NCBI GenBank assembly: GCA_003427395.1
Contig: BFEA01000377.1
Location: 1,015,663-1,054,956 of the forward strand
DNA from: Chara braunii
Lineage: Eukaryota; Streptophyta; Charophyceae; Charales; Characeae
Direction of reading: 5' to 3'
Length of the DNA: 39,294 nt
Positions 19,171-27,919 of this stretch are shown one piece after another. Numbering within the stretch: position 1 is the first letter of the stretch; each line of letters begins with the position of its first letter. The notes beneath the pieces were generated by a model. That model did no database searches and was not told where the DNA came from. It saw nothing but the letters and a program-made list of their open reading frames with translations. The translations under genes were made by a program, and so were the position numbers.

Positions 19171-19536
19171 TTACCGAATTCGCTCTAGGCCCATCCAGAC
19201 TCCTAGTCGTGGCCAACGTCCCTCGACATAATCTTCTATTTCGCTAGCGTTCCTGAAGTACCCCACCCTTTCCTCAAGAAAAGTTGCGGCGTCTTCCCAC
19301 TCTTCACGGTCTTCGTCCCTTAATCGTTCCCACTCGGCTAGATCCCAATCTTCTTCCCCGTACTTTATGTCCTCGTCGTTTACTGCCTCTGTCCCTTCGT
19401 AGTATGTCCAGAGTTCGTAGAACCCAATGAGTGACCCTTCCCTAACCGACGAGTCGTATCTAGGAGTTCCGTATAACTCGGCTATACCAGCTAGGTGGCT
19501 CGGCGGCTCCCTAAGGGCTCTATCCAAAGCGGTTCA
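19171..19536 (-). CDS. acidic accessory ORF, probably the C-terminal part of C2
   Basis: About 118 residues, strongly acidic (VNDEDIKYGEEDWDLAEWERLRDEDREEW is representative only in part: DEDIKYGEEDWD, WERLRDEDREEWED). No ATG lies near its start. It is in the same frame as C2, with only the TGA at 19534-19536 between them, so it may be the tail of one ~380-residue protein interrupted by a nonsense change. Alternatively it is a separate ORF expressed by readthrough. The Trp/Glu/Asp-rich composition differs from the neighbouring proteins. No domain recognised. Confidence 0.5.
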
Positions 19537-20307
19537 GAACTCGGCGGGTTGATCAAACCTCGGTGCCTCTCTGAGACCTCCAGATGAAATAACTCTAATT
19601 AGCTCTACCAATTCTAAAGCCGACTCCTCGAACCTGGACCCTTCCTTCCAGAGCGCGTAGTAGGCGTGATCTTCGTCACTGCTCCTCAAAAGGTTTCTAA
19701 TCTCGAGGAAAACTCGGTAGACCTCAATAAGGCGGCCAAGTCCCTCCAGAAAGCCTTCCAAGACGAAACCCGGGACGGGCAACCTCAAAGCTTGTTCGGG
19801 TTGGGGTAGGAACCCTTCTCTAGCTAGTCGAAGCGAGACCACTACCGACCTATAGTCCCTGTCGTAGCATCGTTCCTTCCCCCTTAGCTTGTCGACCACC
19901 TCCTGCAGTATACGTCGCGCTGTTACCTCGTCTGCCCAAGTGTGAGAGTCGAGACTCGGAATTACCCCTAAGACNGGATCCCNGCGACTTCGTTCTACGN
20001 CTTGGAAAACNATNTCCGCTAGAANGGAAGNCTGATAGTAGAGGAANCCTCTGACCGCTAATTCCAGGGATTCTTCTATTAGCCTGCCTCTCCTGTCGAA
20101 CTCACACCCTACCTGGGGCGCGACCAGCAACCAGACCCCTGGCCTCAACAGGATAGATCTCCACTCCTTGTCTACTTTATCCAGATATCCTCGCCTGACA
20201 GCTTGCCCGGGTAAGGTAAATTCCACCCAATTTTTTCCAATGAACTCGGGTTCTCTATAGTCGAAGTGACAAAGCTCAACTGGGTGCTCTATCTCGTCGT
20301 GAGGCAT
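19537..20307 (-). CDS. accessory ORF C2, unknown
   Basis: 257 residues. Its ATG directly follows the TAG of C1 in the same frame (TAG-ATG). Segments: FTLPGQAVRRGYLDKVDKEW, ILLRPGVWLLVAP, EESLELAVR, VFQ-x-VERSR-x-D-x-V, VTARRILQEVVDKLRG and LPVPGFVLEGFLEGLG. These align with C1 (LVIREGVFLWV, VFSEFVERSGADSV, VIVPRFLTGVV), so C1 and C2 are paralogues. About ten ambiguous bases at 19975-20047 leave several residues unknown. Mostly soluble, with Leu/Val-rich helical C-terminus. Function unknown. Confidence 0.6.
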
Positions 20308-21015
20308 CTAATCGTCCACGGAGCTCCCGTCTAAAATCCGGCCCCTGTCTATCTCCCCACTTGTCTCCGCTTTCCTTACCTCGTCCCTGACCCTAAACAC
20401 GATTATGCGCAATTGTCTACGCGTGGGAATCGCTCGGTCTAGACAGTAGGTAAGTAACCAGGCTAGCTTGACGGTAGTTATCCTGAACTGCGTCGCCCTC
20501 TGCACTACAGCTAGTAGCCTCTGATGTCTCTCCTCATCGCCAAAGACTACTCCTGTGAGGAATCTAGGAACGATAACCGCTATCACAGACGTAGCTCTAG
20601 GCAGCTCCCAGTCGTACGCAAAACGTACCGTGTAGAAGGCTACCGAGTCGGCTCCGCTCCTCTCCACAAACTCACTGAACACTCTCGCACCGAATCTACG
20701 TGCTAATGATGTCAGGCATAAGAGAGTGTGACAACGACGGGCAGTCTCTATCACTAGATACCTCCACTCCTCCTCCGAGAGATATAGCCTAACGTTCACT
20801 TCTGCGCGAAGAGGTTTGCTAGCCTTGTCCCTTCTAACACACACTCTAGGCTCCGCCTCAATTCTCACCCACAGGAAGACGCCCTCGCGTATGACTAGAC
20901 CTCGCTGTTCGGACGGCTTGTACTTGCTCGACCCTTCCAACGGAAGACTAATGACGTCACAGAAACCGCTCCGTTCAACGAGATGTACTTGAGACTCCGA
21001 TTCGATGTAAACCAT
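20308..21015 (-). CDS. accessory ORF C1, unknown
   Basis: 235 residues from a true ATG (MVYIESESQVHLVERSG), the first ORF after the element's leader (about 830 bases from the primer-binding site). Segments: RGLVIREGVFLWVRIE, YLSEEEWRYLVIETARR, SLARRFGARVFSEFVERSG, VPRFLTGVVFG, QLRIIVFRVRDEVRKAE. The VERS and V-P-x-F boxes are shared with C2. No zinc finger, RNA-binding, protease or capsid motif is seen. Position alone (before gag) recalls the extra upstream ORF of Ogre-type elements, but I see no sequence evidence for homology. Confidence 0.65.
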   Translation of the reverse strand: MVYIESESQVHLVERSGFCDVISLPLEGSSKYKPSEQRGLVIREGVFLWVRIEAEPRVCVRRDKASKPLRAEVNVRLYLSEEEWRYLVIETARRCHTLLCLTSLARRFGARVFSEFVERSGADSVAFYTVRFAYDWELPRATSVIAVIVPRFLTGVVFGDEERHQRLLAVVQRATQFRITTVKLAWLLTYCLDRAIPTRRQLRIIVFRVRDEVRKAETSGEIDRGRILDGSSVDD

Positions 21016-21841
21016 TCCTAAGCAAAATAAAAATAAAAAACGGTTCTCTCTCAGTATGTCACTCCCTGTGCCACTCTCAGACTGTTGAGCTCACTAACCC
21101 CCACGACAGGCCTTCCTACCCTTGAATCACCTTTGTATCCCTTCCCTCGTGTCAAGAAGGAGGTCGGATCAATGTGCCATCGTCGCTGGCCTACCTTCCC
21201 TGTCGCGACCTGAGCACGAGCCGGCCAACTCATGTGCTCTAGGGTGGACCGAAGTCTCATGCAAATAGGGAGGCGGTGTCTCACTTGTGCATCCTCACTC
21301 CTATCCATGCCTCTACTCGGCCCACCTCAGGCATGGTCTCACATCCCGACTCGTGCTGTGAATCAATCCCCCCTGCTATCCATCAGAATCGACTAGCCTG
21401 TCTAGTCCCTGCCCAACTCCTTGCAAATCCGGGGCGCTTCTCCCCTCCCCTTCAGTCCCTTCAAGTCTTCCCCTGCTCACGATTCTCTCTCTTAGATTCA
21501 ATATCTGGGTGGACTGACCAAAGGGTAGGGAAAATCAGAATGACATCCCTCGATCACAAGGAAGGCAACATGAATGAAATGCATGAAAGACAAGAAGAAA
21601 GCAGGAATCAGCGAAACCACGACATGCAGAAATCACAATCTCACCGGTGAACGTCGATCATAGGTCGATGGGGGTGTCGTCTGCCCGCTCGTGCCCGTAC
21701 TGTCCAACGTCTCACTTGGGCATTCAGACCACTGGCCAACTGCTTAGCCTCCTCCGCCTGCCCTGTCCCAGTCACATCCCTGTCCTGATCCTCTCACATC
21801 TTTGCGGTTACAGGCGGACCGAAGTCCCGAGAGGCAGCCTT
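21016..21841 (-). other. untranslated leader of the LTR element
   Basis: Between the primer-binding site and the first ORF. Mixed composition; short frames (for example 21051-21308) lack any recognisable content. GGACCGAAGTC occurs at two places (about 21246 and 21817), a minor internal repeat. A packaging signal would be expected here but cannot be identified by eye. Confidence 0.5.
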
Positions 21842-21859
21842 CCCCGGCAACGGCGCCAC
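21842..21859 (-). other. primer-binding site complementary to tRNA-Asp
   Basis: On the coding strand TGGCGCCGTTGCCGGGGA begins one base after the 5' LTR ends (...CGACA). Its complement, CCCCGGCAACGGCGCCA, is the acceptor end plus CCA of plant tRNA-Asp(GUC) as I remember it. Several plant Ty3/gypsy giants, such as Athila, use this primer. It fixes both element orientation and the inner boundary of the right LTR. Confidence 0.9.
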
Positions 21860-21860
21860 T

Positions 21861-24800
21861 GTCGACCGGTAGAAGGGGTCTGTCGGCACACCGTCCGAAC
21901 CCTATGCCTCGCGCCGCGTCTGTCACCCGCGGGAGGGTCGGTCGGGGCTCCTGTAACCTGCACAAAACATGTCAGTCCACATCAGCAATTACAAGTACTG
22001 TAGCCGACCGTGACTAGTGCAAGAGAAAACTCACGAAACACTGTTTGGCAGAAATAATAGAAGTAGTTCCATTCAGTCCAAAACTATAGGATGGGAAACA
22101 CTTGTTCCGGCCTCAGCCGTACACCTCGCTCCTGTGTCTGGGAAGTCTGTCTGAGTCCCTACAGACCTAGTCAACAAGCGTCGTCTAATCCTCCTTCCGA
22201 TTGGGTGTCGCCTGTATCGTGCCCGTCGATCCCAAGGGACCGTGCTCGAGCTCTCGGTGTCTGACGTAGCCTCCCTCGCTCATCGAGGCCAGAGCTCCAG
22301 ATCTACGGTGACCATACCCTCGCGCAGTTGCCCCGTCAGAGGAGGATCGCTCTGGTAGGCCTAGCTCAGGCGTCCTCTTCAGAAAGGCTCAATTCGGATT
22401 GTACCTGTTCGGAAGGCCCGCTTCGGATCGTACCACCCGGCTTCGGGTTGTACCTCTTCGGAAAGACCGCTTCCGATCGTACCTCTTCGGAAGGCCCGCT
22501 TCAGATTGTACCTCCTCGGAAGGCCCGCTTCAGATCGTACCTCTTCGGAAGGCCCGCTTCGGATTGTACCTTTTCGGAAGGCCCGCTTCGGATTGTACCT
22601 CCTCTGAAGGCCTGCTTCAGATCGTGCCTCTTTGGAAGAACCGCTTCGGATCGTACCTCTTCGGAAGGCCTGCTTCACGAAAATACCCCCTCGAAAAGCC
22701 GCTTCACAAAAGCGCCTCTTCGGAATAGTGCCCCCTCGGTAAAAAAAATGTCCGCTCTGTGAAATACCCACCCGGTAAAATACCCGCACGGTAAAGCCTT
22801 CGCACGACGAAGTACCCGCTCGGTAAAATGCATCCTCTCGGTGAGCTTATCCGCTCGGTAAATGTGTCCGCTCGGTAAATGTGTCCCCTCGGAAAACGAG
22901 TCCGCGTGGTAAAAGAATCCGCCCGGTAGAATACCCGCACGGTGAAGTCTTCGCACGGCGAAGTAACCTCTCGGTAAAATGTATCCTCTCGGTAAACGTG
23001 TCCGCCCGGTAAAGTGCCCCTTCGGTACTCACTTCACGGAAGTACCCCTTCGGAAGGCCCGCTTCACGAGGGTACCCGCATGGTAGACGTGTCAGCTCGG
23101 TAAAGGTGTCCCCTTCGGTAGAGTGTACTTCGGTAGAATGCCCCCTTCGGTAGAGTGCCTTCCCGGTAGAGTGCCCCTCCGCAGGACTTAGCTCGTTACA
23201 TGTCAAATAGACCCGGTCGGCCCTGATGATCTAACAGCCCCTAAGTATCCGCTCAGTCCGGTGGTCCGCTGTCCGTTCAGAGGCTCATTTCGCCCGACGG
23301 CCCGAAAAGAGCCCCAAAGGCGCCGCCTTCCGTGGCCCTCAACCCAATGTGAGCTTGCACTCTATGACGTACTGCAGTTCCCCGGCTCCCCACTGCTCGT
23401 CCTCTGTGTACGAGCGCGCGCGGGTGGAGCTACTCCCCTTCAGCGCCCGTGATCGGATGTGCACACGCGCGCGAATCTCCCCGTTGTCCCTCGCAGGTGC
23501 ATGCACGCAGGTCACCTCCCACTGTCTCGCACAGGCATGCGCTCGTCTGCTGTTCCGCACGGGCGTGCGCTCGTGCACGAATCTCCCCCGCTATCTCGCC
23601 CGGGTCCGCGCCTCTCCGCTGTCTCTCGCAAGCTCGCGGTGAGTGGTGATGTGCGCTATCCCCCCCGTCGACCCGATCAGGTGTGCACACGCGCGCTGTC
23701 GCGTGCCACTACCTCCTCGCCATTCCGCCCTGCTGCGCGCTGGTGTGCGGATCTCCCCGCTGGTGCTCCCTCTGCGCGCGCGAAGATGCGCGACTTCCTC
23801 CGCTCTGCGGCACGTGACCCTCCGTGTGCACGCTATGACGCACGATCTATCTCGCGTTCCCGAAAGGATGCGCGCGCGCGCGCGTTTGTGGGCTCGCGCT
23901 ACCTCTCCCCGCTATCCCGCTGGTGTGCGCGTGCGCGCTCGCGCTACCCCTCCCCGCTATCCCGCGGGTGAGTGTGTGCACTCGCGCTACCTCTCCCCGC
24001 TATCCCGCAGGTGCGCGTGTGCGCTCGCGCTACCTCTCCCCGCTATCCCGTGGGTGCGCGTGCGCGTGTGGGCTCGCGCTACCTCTCCCCGCTATCCCGC
24101 TGGTNNNNNNNNNNNNNNNNNNNNNNNNNNNNNNNNNNNNNNNNNNNNNNNNNNNNNNNNNNNNNNNNNNNNNNNNNNNNNNNNNNNNNNNNNNNNNNNN
24201 NNNNNNNNNNNNNNNNNNNNNNNNNNNNNNNNNNNNNNNNNNNNNNNNNNNNNNNNNNNNNNNNNNNNNNNNNNNNNNNNNNNNNNNNNNNNNNCTCCCC
24301 GCTATCCCGCTGGTGTGCGCGTGCGTGCTCGCGCTACCTCTCCCCGCTATCCCGCGGGTGCGCGTGTGCGCTCGCGCTACCTCTCCCCGTTATCCCGCGC
24401 GTGCGCGTGTGCGCTCGTGCTACCTCTCCCCACTATCTCGCGGGTGCGCGTGCGCGAGTGGGCTCGCGCTACCTCTCCCCGCTGTCCCGCTGGTGTGCGC
24501 GTGCGCGCTCCCGCTACCTCTCCCCGCTATCCCGTGGGTGCGCGTGCGCGCTCGCGCTACCTCTCCCCGCTATCCCGTGGGTGCGCGCGTGTGCGTGTGG
24601 ATCTCCCCCCCTACTTCGTGCGGGTGCGCGTGCGCGCTGCCCTCTCCGCATCCCCGTAAGGATGCGCACCCGAGCGCAGCTCTCCCGACTACTTCGCCCG
24701 GGTGCGTGTATGCGCTCGGATGCGCGCGACCCCTTCCTGTGCGTCTGTTCATCGTCTCCTCCCGTGCGCCCGTCACGTGCGCCTCTGTTCGTGTCAGGGA

Positions 24801-25565
24801 AGAACGTTCCGTGCGTTTCCAGTCCCCGTGTGCCTCTGTCTTCGTACGCCTGAAGTCCGCAGCCCCCCCCGAGAAGTGTCGTGCGTCCGTCCAAGCGAAG
24901 AATCCCGTGCTCCTCTTCGTGCGTGACGGAAGTCCCGTGCGCGTGGCTCCGCATGTCCCGAATGCCCCGCGTCTGGGCCCGGTTGAGCTTAAGTACTCTT
25001 CCGGGCCCCTCTCACAAGTGTGTGTCCCGGCCTTGGGTGCACCGAGGCAGCCAGCGACTTGCAGCGCCCCGGTACTGGGGCTATGCCCGGGCCTGATAGG
25101 GCCCCCGAAAAATCCCCGCTGAAAAGGGCCTTCCCGTCGGAAACCGCGCCCTTTGCAGCGCCCTGGTACCAGGCCTACTTTCGGGCCTGTCCCAGGCCTG
25201 CCCGGGCCTATGCGGTCCCCACACAGCAGCGGTACCGCCCTTAGGAAAAAAAACAGGCGGCCCCTTAGGTGAAAACTGGTCCCATCATTCAACTTGGCCA
25301 AGGCGGGCCCCACGTAGCAGCGGTACCGCTCTTAGGGAAGAATCCAGGCGGGCCCCACAAGTGAAAATCGGTCCCCTCACCCGCGTCCTGGCAGGACCGC
25401 CCCTTCGGAAGAGAAGTCGCCTGGTCCAATGGCCTCTTGCCCGTGGTGTCAGCCCGTGCTATGGTTGGTCAGTCCCGACCGGATAAAGTAGGCCCCTTGT
25501 TCGCAGCGTCGGTCCGCTTCATGGTCAGTGTGTCCCGGCCACGTAAAATAACGTCGAGCAATGAT
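21861..25565 (-). repeat. 5' LTR (right copy), outer end truncated
   Basis: Direct repeat of 7118-10625, starting TGTCGACCGG. It carries the same internal arrays: 29-bp units at 22383-22680, CTCGGTA units at 22735-23180, and 43/49-bp units at 23889-24595. Similarity stops at 25565 after CGAGCAATGAT, ~190 bases short of the left LTR's end. The outer edge (U3 start in the element's orientation) is therefore missing or replaced. At 24930-25058 it keeps a GC-rich segment that the left LTR has lost. The promoter would lie in this LTR; I could not pick a TATA box with confidence. Confidence 0.82.
24105..24294. other. assembly gap (190 N)
   Basis: A run of 190 N within the 43/49-bp tandem array of the right LTR. 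The true repeat number here is unknown. Long frames predicted across it are meaningless. Confidence 0.99.
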
Positions 25566-26154
25566 CTCTTTGTTGTAGTCTGAGAAGTCAGGTGGCGAGA
25601 GGGTGAGAAGAGATGGTGGACTTAGAAGAGGAAGAAGAAGAACTCTCTCTCTCTCTGTGTCCAGTACTAACCTGTGAAGTTGGCGCCTTGATGCAGGTAC
25701 CACGAAGATGGAGCTGGAGCGATGGCGCCACAGGTAAGTATCACTGGCCTCCGCCAGTCTCTCTCCCACTCTACAATCTACCACCTACCAGCGCCCAGTG
25801 CTGAAGACTACAACTACAGCTATGGCGCCCAGCGCCGAAGACTACAGCTAGCGCTAATACCACCTAGCGCTGAAGACTACTGCAACGCTCCTCCTGAGTG
25901 TTGCGGCCCAAATCCTAAAGACTAACTCGTGCCTACTGAACTGCCTGCCCGTGAAGTGCCTAGGACAGTCCTATGTACTACCGGGGTGCCTCCTGACTGC
26001 TAGCGAGCAGTCCAGGAGGTTGCTCTTGCCAATGCCGATCGGAGGCAGGGGCTGCCGCTGCAGCTCCTGCTCAAACTCGAGGAACAGGCTACTCTTGGCC
26101 TGTTCCGCATCCCTTTTTACGTGCCTGAGTCTTAGGGGCAGGTCGAAACAATGA
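25566..26154. other. flanking DNA beyond the right LTR
   Basis: A short AG/CT-rich stretch (25595-25660) is followed by mixed sequence. About three diverged ~34-base units sharing GCGC(C/T)-CAG-TGCTGAAGACTAC lie at 25790-25880. Short frames are open, but none has a recognisable protein. Confidence 0.5.
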
Positions 26155-26345
26155 GGGCCTGAAAATGACCCTCCGTTTCAGGCTGAAAACTCTGGGTCTT
26201 AAAAGACCCAGAAATAGGCTGAAACGGGGTAGGGCCTGCAGGCCCTCGTTTTTCAGCTTTCAGGCTGAAACGACCGAGGCCTGTAAGCCCTAGGTTTTAG
26301 GCTTTTAGGCTGAATGTCCGGGACCGGGCCCTGCAGGGCCCGTGT
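26155..26345. repeat. palindrome-rich block
   Basis: Contains 10-base arms TCTGGGTCTT/AAGACCCAGA (26191-26212, 2-base spacer). It also has a perfect 14-base palindrome GGGCCTGCAGGCCC (26232-26245) and a perfect 18-base palindrome CGGGCCCTGCAGGGCCCG (26325-26342). AGGCTGAAA recurs between them. It could be a foldback element or a structured retroposon piece. No target duplication seen. Confidence 0.7.
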
Positions 26346-26404
26346 GGCTACGCAGTATGCCACACAGAACCACCACGTTCAACGCAGTCATTGCTCAGGT
26401 TTTA

Positions 26405-26692
26405 TCCCTGTCACCTAGGGGCGTGTAGCTAATGGGAGTTGTTGAGGGAGGAAGGCACTCCTTGCCGTCTATACCAGGTTGGTCGGTAATGGGGCATGGT
26501 GGTGCCCTGTAACCCCAGCATAGGGGTTATGAGACCAGCTGCGTTTAGGTTCGAGGACTGATCACGTGGGCTTTGTTTTTTCCAATTGTTGCGTGAGAAG
26601 TTTGTTAGTCGGTGGTTTCGGTTCGGATTTTTTGCTTTCAATTTGTTGTATGTCACTCGTGTCTTATCTCCAAAAAAAAAAAAAAAAAAAAA
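26405..26692 (+). mobile_element. SINE-like retroposon with A21 tail and SRP-Alu-like fold
   Basis: A ~290-base unit ending in A21 (26672-26692). Inside, GGGCA-TGGTGG-TGCCC (26492-26507) is followed by TGTAA (26508-26512) and AACCCC-AGCATA-GGGGTT (26511-26528). Two adjacent hairpins joined through UGUAA form the layout of the SRP (7SL) RNA Alu domain. A B-box-like GGTTCGAGGAC lies at 26548-26558. The 5' end is not defined; TAGCTAATGGG near 26426 could serve as an A box. Alternatives are a tRNA-derived SINE or a chance fold in a LINE tail. Confidence 0.5.
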
Positions 26693-26774
26693 CCAACAGG
26701 CGATATGTTCGGATATGGCTATCCTCTAGAGGTTGTGATTGTTCTCAGTGGTTGTGGTAAAACGCTTTTAGGCT
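26693..26774. other. short spacer between retroposon units
   Basis: Sequence directly after the poly(A); no feature recognised. Confidence 0.4.
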
Positions 26775-27545
26775 CTAGGGACTCCTTGAAATTTCCTTGA
26801 GGCGAATTTTGATGTTGTTTTATTCATGGACCTGCAGTTGTTCGATGTCAAAACGACACTGGTCGGTGCTGAGGTGTTGACCCTGTAACTTGTTGACAAC
26901 AGGAGCTTGAGGCCTGGTAGAGAGATCTGGGAATGTGTAGGGGGGTCATTTCACGGGACAATCAAGGGTTCCTATCGAAGACGATGCTGGTCGGAGCTGG
27001 GGTGAGTTGCCTTGCCCTGTAACCTATGCGGGGGCGAGAGGCTTGGTAGAGCTTGGTAGGGAATAAAACAGTGTCTGAGGACTTTGAGGGTGTTAGGACC
27101 CTGTGGCGCTTTAGAGTGTTTGAAGACAATTGTGGGGATTTTCGCTGGTGGATAGTTTCCCAAATTTACTTCAAATAACATTGATTTTGTTAAAAAGAAA
27201 ATTAATGTTTTAGGATTCCGGGGACTTCTAGCAACTCGCTTTAGACTATTTGATACTGATACGTTCATGGATCTGTGGTTATTCGATGCCAGAACGACGT
27301 TGGCCGGTGCTGGGGTGTTGCCCTGTAACCTGCTGATTGCAGGAGCGTGAGGCCTGGTAGAGAGATCTGGGGATGCTTTGGGGTGGGCATTCCAAGGGAC
27401 AACCAATGGTAGCTGTTGGGACGACGCTGGCCGGAGCTGGGGCGAGTCGTGTTGCTCTGTAACCTAGGCAGGTGGGGGTGTAAGGCCTGGGAGAGCTCGA
27501 CAGGGAATAAGACAGTGTTGGACAATTTTAGAGAGTTTTGTTTGG
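26775..27545. repeat. 440-bp tandem duplication, each unit a diverged dimer
   Basis: CCTGTAAC-type motifs have TGTAA at 26884, 27018, 27324 and 27458: spacings 134, 306, 134, giving an exact 440 period. Each is preceded by a C-TGGT/CC-GGTGCTG/AGCTGGGG block and followed by GGCCTGG/GGCTTGG-TAGAG. Some TGTAA motifs are followed by a small stem (CCTGC-TGATT-GCAGG at 27329-27343). The units resemble the SRP-Alu-like core of the neighbouring retroposon. Minus-strand frames here (26972-27406, 27265-27525) repeat with the DNA and look non-coding. Confidence 0.75.
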
Positions 27546-27654
27546 GAGTTTAAGGGTTATGAGCATTCGAAAAGAGGTGAGTAGTCATTCATAGTTTTTT
27601 AACCTCTCCTTCAATTCTCTTGAATTTCTTCAATAGTTCTCAGATTGATTCTCA

Positions 27655-27769
27655 GTCGAAGCCGGGTAATGGCCCCCTGTATCTCAAATGACTTGTGCAA
27701 CTCCATATGGAACGCTGGGCCAGGTTCCCAGTGCGTGCTGCTCCCCACGAATAGGCTGGAGCATTTGTC

Positions 27770-27800
<31 letters not shown>
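27655..27800 (+). mobile_element. retroposon 3' end with conserved hairpin and A30 tail
   Basis: From about 27655 (GCCGGGTAATGGCCCCCTG) through ACGCTGGGCC and GGTTCCCAG to the stem GCTCC (27740-27744)/GGAGC (27758-27762), then ATTTGTCC and A30 (27771-27800). The core matches a minus-strand segment at 35404-35455, where the same hairpin is followed by a (CAA)n tail. It is therefore a shared LINE/SINE 3' end rather than unique DNA. No coding part remains. Confidence 0.7.
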
Positions 27801-27802
<2 letters not shown>

Positions 27803-27919
27803 TTAAATAGTGGGTTTAAGGAGATGAGGGTGTGTGATCTAGACCGTTATGGTACAAAACTTTTCCTAGGCCCGTGCAATGTATTGTGCCCCTTACGCCC
27901 TAAGTGATTCATATATGAG

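Larger units (their letters stand above)
7118..25565 (-). mobile_element. ~18.4-kb Ty3/gypsy-type LTR retrotransposon with an accessory ORF array
   Basis: Two long direct repeats flank a minus-strand interior with the order leader, unknown ORFs, gag, protease, RT, RNase H, integrase. That PR-RT-RH-IN order defines Ty3/gypsy. The right repeat starts TGTCGACCGG at 21861, one base from a tRNA-Asp primer-binding site. The left repeat starts with the same bases at 7118. The LTRs differ at roughly a dozen positions in their first ~250 aligned bases, so insertion was not recent, and gag-pol carries many stops and frameshifts. The outer end of the right LTR seems truncated, and no matching target duplication is visible (CTCGT on the left, ATGAT on the right). 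Size and a long unknown region before gag recall plant Tat/Athila/Ogre-type giants; I cannot assign a lineage. Confidence 0.88.

Noticed and set aside
23643-25122. Long plus-strand ORFs across the right LTR
   Set aside because: They run through the 190-N gap and are the same compositional artefact as in the left LTR.
7113-25570. 5-bp target-site duplication of the large LTR element
   Set aside because: Left flank CTCGT and right ATGAT differ. ATGAT is also present inside the left copy, so it belongs to the LTR and not to the target.
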